A DNA stretch of 64,000 nucleotides from Caproiciproducens galactitolivorans. Its GTDB lineage: Bacteria; Bacillota; Clostridia; Oscillospirales; Acutalibacteraceae. The stretch spans positions 1 to 64,000 of the forward strand of contig NZ_SRMQ01000009.1 in assembly GCF_004768785.1 (NCBI RefSeq), read 5' to 3'. A program made the position numbers and the translations under genes. The notes beneath the pieces are model-generated. The model saw only the letters and a program-made list of their open reading frames with translations, was not told where the DNA came from and ran no database searches. Numbering within the stretch: the stretch's first letter is position 1; every line of letters starts with the position of its first letter. Of the stretch, positions 25,766-34,343 are shown one piece after another.

Positions 25766-28700
25766 TTATAGGGCTGGTGCAGGGGCGAAATTCTCATTAT
25801 TCTTCACCGCGATATAACAGAGCCGGTTCGGCTTCTGGCCCGGCAGCGTACTGTATACGGCAGTCATTGTGCCGGGAGCGCCGATGGCGGTGACGCTGAG
25901 ATAATATTTATCGCCTTTGCGCTTTACCGAGCTTCGGAAGGCGTTCGCGTTACCAATTGTAAAGGCCGGGGCCGCGCCGACGGTTACGATAATCCCGAAG
26001 GTATAGGTTTTTCCGCTTTGGATACCCGTCGGGAAAACCGTATCGGAAATGACCGGATACGGATTCGTAGCGGCGTTCGGTAGGAGCACGTAATCAGAGT
26101 ACTGTGCAGTAGAAAACGTTATATACCCGAATGTATCCACCGAATATTCGCTTTTTCGCATTTGCTCAAGCGATTTTTCCGTCGGGTTTAGGGAATACAG
26201 GAATACCTTTGCGTTCGCGGCGCAGCCCTCCTGATCGCCTACGTAAACCTTCACGCTGGCTGTACCGGGCAGCAGGCCGCTACCGGAAAATTTCAAAAGA
26301 ACGCCGGAAGCCTTTTTGTCCTGCGTGTTTGCTTCCACGATCGGCCGGACAGCGGCGTCGTTCGCAGCCGGGACGGTATGCAGGGAAAGGTTCACATCAT
26401 TGACGGGAGCGATGGAATTCTTTAAGCCTGCGCCGGAAAAGATCCAGGTGTAGGCTTCCCTGCCGGTTTCCGAATTCACAACGGAAACCGTAAGGTCCTT
26501 CTGCCCGTTCTTTGCCGCCTGTAAAACGGCTTGACTTAGGGTGATTTCCAGCTTTGCGTTTGGATTGGTGTTGTTCGCGACGGCTTCTGGTGCCAGTACC
26601 GTTAGGGCTGCCGCTTTTATCCCGTCGTTTTTCAACTGTTCCAGAATGGATGCAGCCGGCAGGGCGATTTTTATTCCCTCTGGCTTTTCCGCTGTTGCGG
26701 ACGCAAGAATAGCGGCGATATCCGCCTGAACGGTGGTGGTAATCGTTGCTTTTTCACCGGCTATAGCCGGTGCCTCATCGGGCTGAAGAATGATTTCTTT
26801 GGGGGCGGTTGATGAACCCGGGCTTTTTACCGTATTGCCGGAACTGCCCTTTTCCGCAAGCATTACGGTGATTTGCGGTAGCTCCGCATTGCCGGACAGC
26901 GTATAATTGCCCTGTGGCAGCTTTGCGGTAAAGAGATAGGTTCCTGCGGTATTCGGGTCATATTGCGGGCTGGAAGTCCAGGTAATTCCCGCGATTGTGC
27001 CCTTTTTCCCGTTGATGGTAGCCGTAAGCGATGTCGGAAGCTTTAGCTTTTCCAGTGCAGTTCCGTACGCGGCGGTTTGGTTTTTTACGGCAGGATGCAG
27101 TTCGGCAAACGAAGAAATTTCGATTTCATAAGGGATAACGTCCGTCATATCGTAAAGGGAATGGCCGCCCAGCCGGTTGTAAGCCGCTAGGGCATATGCG
27201 CACTGGTCGGTGGCCATGGCGTCCGCTTTTGCGTTCAGTATGTGGCTGAAGCCTTTTTCCGGAATATAGAATCTTGACAGAGCGGAAAGCAGCCAGCTTC
27301 CGTCCGATTTAATAAAGCGGGAATCGCTTTTTGGATCTATGCCAAGCTCAGTTAAAGCGACGATGACCTGCGCCGTGCTTTCGGCGTTGAGCGTGCCCCA
27401 GCTTTGGTAGCCGCCGTCGTTCCGCTGCAGCCGGGAAAGGGTGTTAAGACCTCTCTCAATGGCTTCGGCAACGTCGGACTGCTGTTTGTATTTCGATAGT
27501 GCCTGCAGCGCCATGGCTGTGATGTCTGGGTCGGGAGTAGAACCGGAAAGCGCCCATCCGCCGCCGGGAATCTCTTTGGAAAGAATATATTCCACCATTT
27601 TCTCCCGCGAATTCTGTGCTTTCCCCTTCTCCGCCTCTGGCATGTCGTAATTGGCGGTGTCAAGGGCAATCAAAGCGAAAATAGGACCGTTGATGCCCTG
27701 GTATTTTACTTTGTCAAAATCGGCAAGCGGACGAATCAGGTTGTAGCTGCCCACGTTTCTGGGGTCCCGGCCAATGGCGGTAAGGCCAATAATTGCACGG
27801 GAATACTCGGTGTATTTACTGCTGGAAAGATTTCCCTCCTTTTTCTTAACATAGTTTACGACATTCTGATAGTACGTGTTGTAATAGTTCTTCGGAACCT
27901 GCGCACCAGAGCGGGCCAGCGCCAAAACTGTCCATTCCCCGGCGAAGGTGCCGAAGGAAGCGGACGGAACCGTTTTTAAAAGCACTTTGGAAACATCTTG
28001 GCTCATATCCTCCGCGGATACCTTCAGCGCTTTTGGCGTGCCGCCGTTCCCGAGCGGATGTTCGTCAACGCTTACGGTGATAACCGGGGCGGATGTGCCT
28101 TTCAAAACGTATTTTTCCGGAAGCTCCGCCCGGAAGGAATAGGTGCCGGCGGTCGTTGGGGAATAATCCGGCGTGGAATTCCACGAAACGCCGTCGACGA
28201 TCGCAGATTTTCCGTTTACGGTTGCAGCAAGGGATGGGGGCAGTTTTAGCGCGTGCAAAGCGGTTCCAAACCGCACTTTCTGTACCCTTATGGAAGGCGC
28301 CAGCGATTGAAAGGAAGAAACCTCCTTCTTCGAGAAGTAGTCGGCATAGAGTCCCGACAGCGCTTCCGCCGCAGCGTCGGTGTCCATTTGAGAGGCCTCC
28401 ATGTTTTCGGCGGTTTTCAGCGCGGCATCGTAAATCGCCCGGCCGCTTTGTATAATTTTGTCCTTGTATTTGGAACTGTTGATTTTGGCAAGCTGAGCGG
28501 TCAGCCGGTCTTTATTCGCAACCTTGACCATGGGTTCCCCCATAAAGGCGGTGCCAAGGTCGCTCCCATAGCCGTGCAGCGTAAACTGCCACCGGATAAC
28601 GTCCCCGTCCTGGGGCTGGTAATCGGAACAGCCGTACGGCATACAGCGGTTATTGACAAAGTACATCCATCCGGACATAAAGCCATAATCAAACTCGCCA

Positions 28701-29164
28701 AGCCAGTCCGGATCGCCTTTTCCCTCGTTTTCCGTATTAGACGGCCCGCCGTTGTCTGTTATGTACTTCGGAATATGCAGGGGGTGCGGGCCGTCTTTTA
28801 TCTTGGAAAGATAAAACCCGCTTTCGATTTCTCCCGTATGCCTGTAATTCCCTTCACCCAGTAGGCGTGTTAGGATGGCCGCGCCGTTGTCACCGTTGTA
28901 AAAGGGAACCACAGCCGGCTCAACCAGATAGCCCTGTCCCAATGTGAATTTTTCTACGTCAATGATGATGTGCCCCTCCGGCACGGGGCCGGATTCCTTT
29001 ATACCGGTTATACCGGAATCCTTTTTACCCGAATCCATTACACCTGAATCAGAAACCGGGCTTCTGAACAAAGCCGGATGCACGCCGGCGGTTGCGGTAA
29101 AGCTTGCAAGCGCCAAAGAAAGCGCAAGGACAAGGCCTACCGCAGACCGGAACAATCTTTTCAT
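25766..29164 (-). CDS. Secreted DUF4430 / intrinsic-factor-like alpha-barrel protein
   Basis: 1132 residues. Order: signal peptide (1-~27); DUF4430 domain (~70-200, with SGWMYFVNN and GCSDYQPQDGDVIRW); Ig-like repeat 1 (~284-366); alpha/alpha-barrel repeats (~385-670, e.g. GPIFALIALD, DITAMALQAL, DGGYQSWG), like the cobalamin-binding barrel of intrinsic factor/transcobalamin or terpene-cyclase-type toroids; Ig-like repeat 2 (~685-770); C-terminal region of unknown fold. There is no LPXTG motif. DUF4430 also forms the other half of transcobalamin-type proteins. Last gene of an operon led by a cobalamin riboswitch, so a surface cobamide-capture role is inferred. Confidence 0.78.
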   Translation of the reverse strand: MKRLFRSAVGLVLALSLALASFTATAGVHPALFRSPVSDSGVMDSGKKDSGITGIKESGPVPEGHIIIDVEKFTLGQGYLVEPAVVPFYNGDNGAAILTRLLGEGNYRHTGEIESGFYLSKIKDGPHPLHIPKYITDNGGPSNTENEGKGDPDWLGEFDYGFMSGWMYFVNNRCMPYGCSDYQPQDGDVIRWQFTLHGYGSDLGTAFMGEPMVKVANKDRLTAQLAKINSSKYKDKIIQSGRAIYDAALKTAENMEASQMDTDAAAEALSGLYADYFSKKEVSSFQSLAPSIRVQKVRFGTALHALKLPPSLAATVNGKSAIVDGVSWNSTPDYSPTTAGTYSFRAELPEKYVLKGTSAPVITVSVDEHPLGNGGTPKALKVSAEDMSQDVSKVLLKTVPSASFGTFAGEWTVLALARSGAQVPKNYYNTYYQNVVNYVKKKEGNLSSSKYTEYSRAIIGLTAIGRDPRNVGSYNLIRPLADFDKVKYQGINGPIFALIALDTANYDMPEAEKGKAQNSREKMVEYILSKEIPGGGWALSGSTPDPDITAMALQALSKYKQQSDVAEAIERGLNTLSRLQRNDGGYQSWGTLNAESTAQVIVALTELGIDPKSDSRFIKSDGSWLLSALSRFYIPEKGFSHILNAKADAMATDQCAYALAAYNRLGGHSLYDMTDVIPYEIEISSFAELHPAVKNQTAAYGTALEKLKLPTSLTATINGKKGTIAGITWTSSPQYDPNTAGTYLFTAKLPQGNYTLSGNAELPQITVMLAEKGSSGNTVKSPGSSTAPKEIILQPDEAPAIAGEKATITTTVQADIAAILASATAEKPEGIKIALPAASILEQLKNDGIKAAALTVLAPEAVANNTNPNAKLEITLSQAVLQAAKNGQKDLTVSVVNSETGREAYTWIFSGAGLKNSIAPVNDVNLSLHTVPAANDAAVRPIVEANTQDKKASGVLLKFSGSGLLPGTASVKVYVGDQEGCAANAKVFLYSLNPTEKSLEQMRKSEYSVDTFGYITFSTAQYSDYVLLPNAATNPYPVISDTVFPTGIQSGKTYTFGIIVTVGAAPAFTIGNANAFRSSVKRKGDKYYLSVTAIGAPGTMTAVYSTLPGQKPNRLCYIAVKNNENFAPAPAL

Positions 29165-29233
29165 GAAAAGTCCTCCTTTTTTTCTGTATATGGATGCGCC
29201 CTTTTGGAAACGCGGATTTGCAAATTGAGTTCG

Positions 29234-29965
29234 CTAGGAATCTTTGAGCAGTTCACTTTCGTTAATCAGGCCGTACTTTACTCGGATCCTTGTGATTTTT
29301 TCAATCATGGGTTCTTCTATAAAAAACAGGAACAGTACGGTTGACGCGGCGTGAACCAGATCGAATGGGATGCCGGAAAGATAGGCTGCAAGGAGAAGGT
29401 CCTTGTTGATCGTAGATGAAAACATCAGGACGGAGTCGAAGTTCATCAGCCCGCCGTAAATCAGAAAAGTGGACAATCCGCCGAAAACGCAGAGATCCAG
29501 CTTGCGAAGCTTTAAAATACCTTTCCGGTGAAGGACCCCCGCCCAAAAGCCGATGATCCCGAAGCTGAACATCTGCCACGGCGTCCATGGCCCCTGCCCG
29601 TAAAAAAAGTTGGAAACAAAGCCCGAAAGCGCGCCGACCAGAAAGCCGGATTCCGGCCCCAGGCAGACGGCGGAAATGATCACGATGGCGGCGACCGGCT
29701 TAAAATGGGGAAGCATGAAAAACGCTGCCCTTCCGATTACCGCAATGGCGGAAAGGGAACAGACCAGGATAATTTCACGCGCCCTCGGCCCCCGTTGCTC
29801 GAAAACAAGGAGGAAGGGCAGCATGGTGTAAATCAGGATGGCAATGCTGATAAAGTAGTACTTCCGATCGTGAAGGAACACCACGCCGAATGCGATAGTG
29901 AGCGGAATGGCAATCAGAATCAGGACGGAAGAAAGAATCAGCCTCTTATCAAATTTTCTCTGCAT
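29234..29965 (-). CDS. ECF transporter S component, CbrT-like
   Basis: 243 residues with six or more hydrophobic segments and the conserved FKPVAAIVIISAVCLGPESG and FFYGQGPWTPWQM regions of S components found with DUF4430 proteins. The S component binds the vitamin in the membrane. The riboswitch upstream points to a cobamide. Its start overlaps the end of the fused ATPase gene by 28 bases, which indicates coupled translation. Confidence 0.8.
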   Translation of the reverse strand: MQRKFDKRLILSSVLILIAIPLTIAFGVVFLHDRKYYFISIAILIYTMLPFLLVFEQRGPRAREIILVCSLSAIAVIGRAAFFMLPHFKPVAAIVIISAVCLGPESGFLVGALSGFVSNFFYGQGPWTPWQMFSFGIIGFWAGVLHRKGILKLRKLDLCVFGGLSTFLIYGGLMNFDSVLMFSSTINKDLLLAAYLSGIPFDLVHAASTVLFLFFIEEPMIEKITRIRVKYGLINESELLKDS

Positions 29966-31614
29966 AATGGAATCACTTCCTCATAGGTGAGACAGTTTGG
30001 AAAGATATCCCGTACAATTCGGTTTAAAGGGGTGGTGTAGAAACGGTTTCCGGTAAAAAACTGTCGAACGGTATTTTCCGCGATAATCTCACCGTTAAAC
30101 ATCAGCGCGCAGACATCCGAACAGTCCGCGCAGAAATCAAGGTCGTGGGAGACCAGCACAATGGTTTTGCCCTGTGCTTTCAAAGCTTTCAACCATTGGG
30201 ACAGCTTCTGTTTAAAGACCGAATCGATTCCTTTGGTCGGCTCGTCCAAAAGGAGAATCCGCGGGTTTGTCAGCATAACCTTGGCCATTGCCGCGCATTG
30301 CTGTTCGCCGCCGCTCAGATCAAACGGGTGGCGCGCCAGTAAAGGTTCCAGATGAAAGAATTCCGACACGTTTTTTATCTGCGCTTCGGCACTTTCCCGG
30401 TCGGGAGAAATCCGCGCCGCGAGCTCTTCCAAATCTAGGCGGACGGTTTTGCGCCGGAACAGGTTTTGTGGCTCCTGCGGGAGGTAGCCGAACAGATCCC
30501 TGTACCGTTCTTCCGGCTTTATTTTAAACAAATCCTGCCCAAACAGCTTCACTTTGCCCCGGTACGGCGCATAGACTCCGCCGATCAGGGAAAGGAGGGT
30601 GGATTTTCCTACGCCGTTTCCGCCGACAATGCTGTACACAGTCCCCTGCCGGATTTGAAGCGACACGCCTTTTACAATGTCCCTTTCTTTTTTGTCGTAT
30701 CGGAACCAGACATCGCTCAGGGTGACTGCAGGAGCGCCGTCAGGAAGGGGCTGCTTTTGCTCCGGCTTCGTTTCCGGTTCCGCTTGGGGCCGGACAGTTG
30801 CTTCCAGCCATTGTTTGGCTTCCTTCACATTGACCGGCGATTCGCCGCTGCAAAACGCGGTAAAGATTTTCACACAGTCGGGGAGCGCCGCCGCCATATC
30901 GCTGTTTATTCTGTTCATTTCCCTTCCGATTTCGCGGGGTTTTGTATCCAGTACGAGCCTGCCCCCGTCCATAAAAAGGACGCGGGAGCAGACCGGGAGG
31001 ACTTCTTCCAGATGGTGTTCTGAAATCAGAATGGTAACGTCCAGCTCTTCGTTGATTTTCCGGAGCATCTGAACAAAATTGGCGGTCGCAATCGGGTCTA
31101 GCTGCGAGGTGGGCTCGTCCAGCAGAAGCACCTGCGGTTGCATCACCATAACCGAGGCAAGGTTCAAAATCTGCCGCTGCCCGCCGGACAGCTCGGTAAC
31201 GGGTTTATAAAACCAGTCTTGTATTCCAAAAAAAGAAGCCATTTCGGCAACCCGTAAACGGATGGTTTTACTGTCGCAGCCCAGGCTTTCTAGCCCGAAC
31301 GCGAGCTCGTGCCATACCTTGTCGGTTACGATCTGGTTGTCCGGATTCTGGGAAACAAAGCCGATGGCGGTGCTTTGCTCCCGGTGGGAAAGGCTGGTGA
31401 TGTCCCTTCCGCAGAATTCGATGCTGCCTTTGCGCTTGCCAAACGGCGCGATGACCGGCTTTAACTGTTTCAGAAACGTGCTTTTGCCGCAGCCCGATCG
31501 GCCGAACAGTAAGATAAAGTCCCCTTTTTGCACGGACAGGTTCATATCGGAAAGCCCCGTGCCGTTTGTATTCGGATAGGAAAAGCTCAATCCGGTGATT
31601 TTAATTTGTTCCAT
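29938..31614 (-). CDS. Fused double ECF ATPase (EcfA-EcfA)
   Basis: 558 residues holding two ABC ATPase modules. The first has Walker A GRSGCGKST, signature LSGGQRQI and Walker B LLLDEPTSQLDP; the second has GGNGVGKST, LSGGEQQC and LLLDEPTKGID. A linker rich in Pro, Glu and Lys joins them (~280-300). This one-chain motor replaces an EcfA1/EcfA2 pair and is dedicated to the adjacent S and T subunits. It overlaps both neighbours by 28 bases. Confidence 0.92.
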   Translation of the reverse strand: MEQIKITGLSFSYPNTNGTGLSDMNLSVQKGDFILLFGRSGCGKSTFLKQLKPVIAPFGKRKGSIEFCGRDITSLSHREQSTAIGFVSQNPDNQIVTDKVWHELAFGLESLGCDSKTIRLRVAEMASFFGIQDWFYKPVTELSGGQRQILNLASVMVMQPQVLLLDEPTSQLDPIATANFVQMLRKINEELDVTILISEHHLEEVLPVCSRVLFMDGGRLVLDTKPREIGREMNRINSDMAAALPDCVKIFTAFCSGESPVNVKEAKQWLEATVRPQAEPETKPEQKQPLPDGAPAVTLSDVWFRYDKKERDIVKGVSLQIRQGTVYSIVGGNGVGKSTLLSLIGGVYAPYRGKVKLFGQDLFKIKPEERYRDLFGYLPQEPQNLFRRKTVRLDLEELAARISPDRESAEAQIKNVSEFFHLEPLLARHPFDLSGGEQQCAAMAKVMLTNPRILLLDEPTKGIDSVFKQKLSQWLKALKAQGKTIVLVSHDLDFCADCSDVCALMFNGEIIAENTVRQFFTGNRFYTTPLNRIVRDIFPNCLTYEEVIPLCRENLIRG

Positions 31615-32507
31615 ACAATGTTTTCTCTCCTATTCACGATGATGGGAAGCAGGCAGAACAGGGCGTACGCAAGATAAAACGCGGCGCTTTTGCCTTCCGG
31701 CCATGCGATACGGATGGCCGGAAAGTAAACCGATTCAAACTTTCCCAGCCCAAGCCCCAAAAGAAGGGCAAAGAGCAGTGCGGCTTCCGTGGCCAAAAGG
31801 GTTTTGTCCCTACGCTTCCACGAAAAGACGGAAAACGAGGTTCTTCCTTTCAGCCCGAATCCTCTTGCCTTCATGGAATCCGCCGTTTCAATCGCGTTTT
31901 CCAAAGCCCACGTGATTAAAATTGAAAGAATCTGGATGCCGTTCTTTACGCGTTGCAGAAGATTCCCGTGGGAAGCGTCCATTCCGATGCAGAGCTGCGC
32001 GTTCGCTATTTTTTTGATTTGCGCCTTATATCTTGGCACAAACCGCAGGGTCATGGAAAACATCAGGGATAAAACGGGAATCAGCCTGCCAAACAGATAC
32101 ATTAGCTTATCGCTCGTCAAGATTTTGTTGAAGCAGGAAAAGGCGATGATTACCGTAATGAAAGCGCCGCCGGAAACAATGCCGAATGCAATCGATTCCA
32201 GCGTGACGGGATTCTCGTTCAGATAGAACAGGATGGTCACGCCGGCGTGGCTGAACAGCGGGTTGATCAGGGATACGATGACCGTGACAGGAAGCATGCA
32301 GAAAATGTTGAACCGGATGGCTTTCCGTCCGTTAAGCTGTACGGAATACAGAAATACGGAGCAGAAGGAAATGGCCAGCAGGACGGGATGTAGGAAGAAC
32401 ATGGTGAAAAAGAGTACAACACAGAAATACAGGAATAAGATGACCGGATGATAGCTTGAAAACGCATCCGGACTATTTTTTTGAAACATCCCAGTCACAG
32501 CCCACAT
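31587..32507 (-). CDS. ECF transporter transmembrane subunit (EcfT)
   Basis: 306 residues or slightly fewer, with five to six membrane segments and a coupling motif around DSMKARGFGLKGRTSF. It carries the force from the fused ATPase to the S component. Start is uncertain: ATG 32507, GTG 32498 or ATG 32489. AGGAAGGG suits the GTG best. All overlap the end of the lipoprotein gene. Confidence 0.87.
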   Translation of the reverse strand: MWAVTGMFQKNSPDAFSSYHPVILFLYFCVVLFFTMFFLHPVLLAISFCSVFLYSVQLNGRKAIRFNIFCMLPVTVIVSLINPLFSHAGVTILFYLNENPVTLESIAFGIVSGGAFITVIIAFSCFNKILTSDKLMYLFGRLIPVLSLMFSMTLRFVPRYKAQIKKIANAQLCIGMDASHGNLLQRVKNGIQILSILITWALENAIETADSMKARGFGLKGRTSFSVFSWKRRDKTLLATEAALLFALLLGLGLGKFESVYFPAIRIAWPEGKSAAFYLAYALFCLLPIIVNRRENIVWNKLKSPD

Positions 32508-33735
32508 CCCTTCCTAAATCACAGGTAAACCGCCAGTCCACAACGTCCCCGTCTTTTAATAGATAGCGGCTGCAGCCGTAATTCGGGTACCAGCCGTTTA
32601 CCTTGTACATCCATCCGCTCAGCTCGCCGCAGTCAAATTCATAAAGATTGTGGATTCCCTCGATATAGTTGGAATTGTACATCGGGGTCGCCCGGTATTC
32701 CATCTGGATGGATTCTTTTTTCGTTTCCCGCAGCAGAATATCAAATACCGATTCACCTTCGTAAAAAAGGACTCTCCGCGGTTTCATAATGATTCCGTCG
32801 GGCGGCATGACCGATTGCTTTTCCTTGTTCAGGCGATCCATGTTGTTCAGAATGGTTTTGCAGTCGATCGAAAGCGTGCAGTAGTATGCCTTTTTCGTGT
32901 TTTTCTTAACATCCTGCGGTTCAACCGGCTTTGGCTTTCCGGGCGGAGTGGGGTCTGTCAAATACCGGTCTTTTCCGGATGCTTTTGAAGAAGCATTCCC
33001 GCCGGAAGGGGAACCTGTTTTGCTTTTGGCTTTCCCGGAAGCGCCGCCCTTGTTTTGGGCGGGCGCGCCGGATACCGCCGCTTTTTGCTCCGCTTCGGAG
33101 GAGCCTGTGCCCTCTGGGCTTTGGTTGGCCGCCGCGGAAGCCGGATCGCCCGTCTTATCGGACGGGCTGGAAACAACCTGCGCGGCATCCTCATGGAATG
33201 AGGAATCGACCGCGGCAAGGTACAGGTCGTCCATGGTGCTGTCCATCGGGAGCAACACAGAAGAAGTCTTGTCGTTATTCAGCGGCGATTCCCGCAGCAT
33301 TTGGATTGCGTCTGCGGTTTTCCGGTAAATGCGTACCTTTTGCACGCCCCATAATGTTGGAAAATCAATTTTCAGCGAGGTTTTTGCCTGTATCAGATTC
33401 TGCTCATGAAAATGCAGTTTCACCCGGTTTGAAGAAACCACCGCGCTGCCCAAATCGCTTCCAGCGTCCGAAATATCGACTTTCAGGTTCTGCGCGGCGG
33501 GTGAAGAAATGGATGCGCCGTCAAAGAACCAGGAATACGAAATCTCTCCGCTTTTCCCTTGGAACGTGAGAATCCGCGCGTCTTTTTTTGCGCTTTCAAA
33601 GACCGATTCCTTTATAATGCCGTCGCCGGGCAAGGCGGACGTGTTGGAAACGGAGCTGACGGAACAGCCGAAAAACAGTACTGCGGCCGTTGAAACGGCG
33701 AGGAACGCCTCCAGCATTTTTTTTAGTGTCCTCAT
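32473..33735 (-). CDS. DUF4430 lipoprotein
   Basis: 420 residues from ATG 33735 (GGAGGGG upstream). A lipoprotein signal with lipobox LFFGC is followed by a domain of about 150 residues, a long low-complexity Pro/Ser/Lys/Gly linker (about 190-285) and a C-terminal DUF4430 domain with SGWMYKVNGWYPNYGCSRY and DGDVVDWRF. It should sit on the outer face of the membrane beside the ECF transporter and probably hands ligand to the S component. The first half also shares a motif layout with the C-terminal region of the 1132-residue protein (FSWFFDG-like strands). Confidence 0.8.
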   Translation of the reverse strand: MRTLKKMLEAFLAVSTAAVLFFGCSVSSVSNTSALPGDGIIKESVFESAKKDARILTFQGKSGEISYSWFFDGASISSPAAQNLKVDISDAGSDLGSAVVSSNRVKLHFHEQNLIQAKTSLKIDFPTLWGVQKVRIYRKTADAIQMLRESPLNNDKTSSVLLPMDSTMDDLYLAAVDSSFHEDAAQVVSSPSDKTGDPASAAANQSPEGTGSSEAEQKAAVSGAPAQNKGGASGKAKSKTGSPSGGNASSKASGKDRYLTDPTPPGKPKPVEPQDVKKNTKKAYYCTLSIDCKTILNNMDRLNKEKQSVMPPDGIIMKPRRVLFYEGESVFDILLRETKKESIQMEYRATPMYNSNYIEGIHNLYEFDCGELSGWMYKVNGWYPNYGCSRYLLKDGDVVDWRFTCDLGRDVGCDWDVSKK

Positions 33736-33792
33736 AAATACCCCTCCAAACTGCCGAATGTTTTCCATGGCAGTAAGCAAAAACCATTATAT

Positions 33793-33825
33793 AAAAAGAA
33801 CTGACACTTTTCATAAGCGTCAGTT
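33793..33825 (-). terminator. Riboswitch expression-platform terminator
   Basis: On the minus strand an AACTGAC.../...GTCAGTT stem (33799-33825) is followed by CTTTTT (33793-33798). It lies between the cobalamin aptamer and the lipoprotein start, as expected for premature termination when ligand binds. Confidence 0.8.
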
Positions 33826-33879
33826 CAATTCATAAAAACAAGCAGGTATGCCTGCGCGCATATCTGCAAACTATGAAAA

Positions 33880-34075
33880 TCCCCTTTTCTTACCAAAAGT
33901 TGCTTTTCAAAGATTCCGGCAGGTCTCCCGACTTCAGATTATCCCGGAGTTTACCCTTCTCATGCAAAAGCACAATGGTTATGTAAACCCAGTCCCCGTT
34001 CACGGTAGAGTAAGCTGTTAGAGATTTTCACTCTATTCCCTTTTGATTCATGTGAAATGAAACCGAAATCAATAT
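33880..34075 (-). promoter_or_regulatory. Cobalamin riboswitch
   Basis: Read on the minus strand, the leader contains AAAAGGGAA, GTGAAAATC, a GCTTACTCTACCGTGAACGG segment and the B12 box GGGAGACCTGCC (complement at 33918-33929). These appear in the order of the cobalamin (RF00174-type) aptamer. It precedes the DUF4430/ECF operon and is followed by an intrinsic terminator. Exact ends are approximate. Confidence 0.88.
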
Positions 34076-34114
34076 TCAGTTTTGTGATCAACAAGTGTTT
34101 TTTCTGATTTTATT

Positions 34115-34123
34115 ATTATAGCA
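34115..34123 (-). promoter_or_regulatory. Extended -10 of the cobamide operon
   Basis: On the minus strand TGC-TATAAT lies about 40 bp upstream of the riboswitch. No convincing -35 is seen. Confidence 0.45.
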
Positions 34124-34247
34124 TATTCCGAGAGATTTTCCACAATAAATTGCCGGGGAATGCAATCAATTTATTGTAAGGGAGCCTTCGGCCGCTTTAT
34201 CGGACAGGCCTACCTTAATGGAAAGGGTATGCTCCGAAGGATACGCT

Positions 34248-34291
34248 AGAATTGGAAATGAATTTCCAATTCTCCGCAGATACGATATAAT
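34248..34291 (+). promoter_or_regulatory. Promoter with overlapping palindrome for the YesM-type kinase
   Basis: A perfect 12-bp inverted repeat (34248-34259 with 34262-34273, 2-bp centre) covers the -35 TTTCCA (34263-34268). TATAAT follows at 34286-34291 after 17 bp. The layout suggests a repressor operator. Confidence 0.55.
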
Positions 34292-34343
34292 ACTACTGAG
34301 GAATATCGTTTTCAATACAGTTAAAAGGGGAAAGGGGAACATT

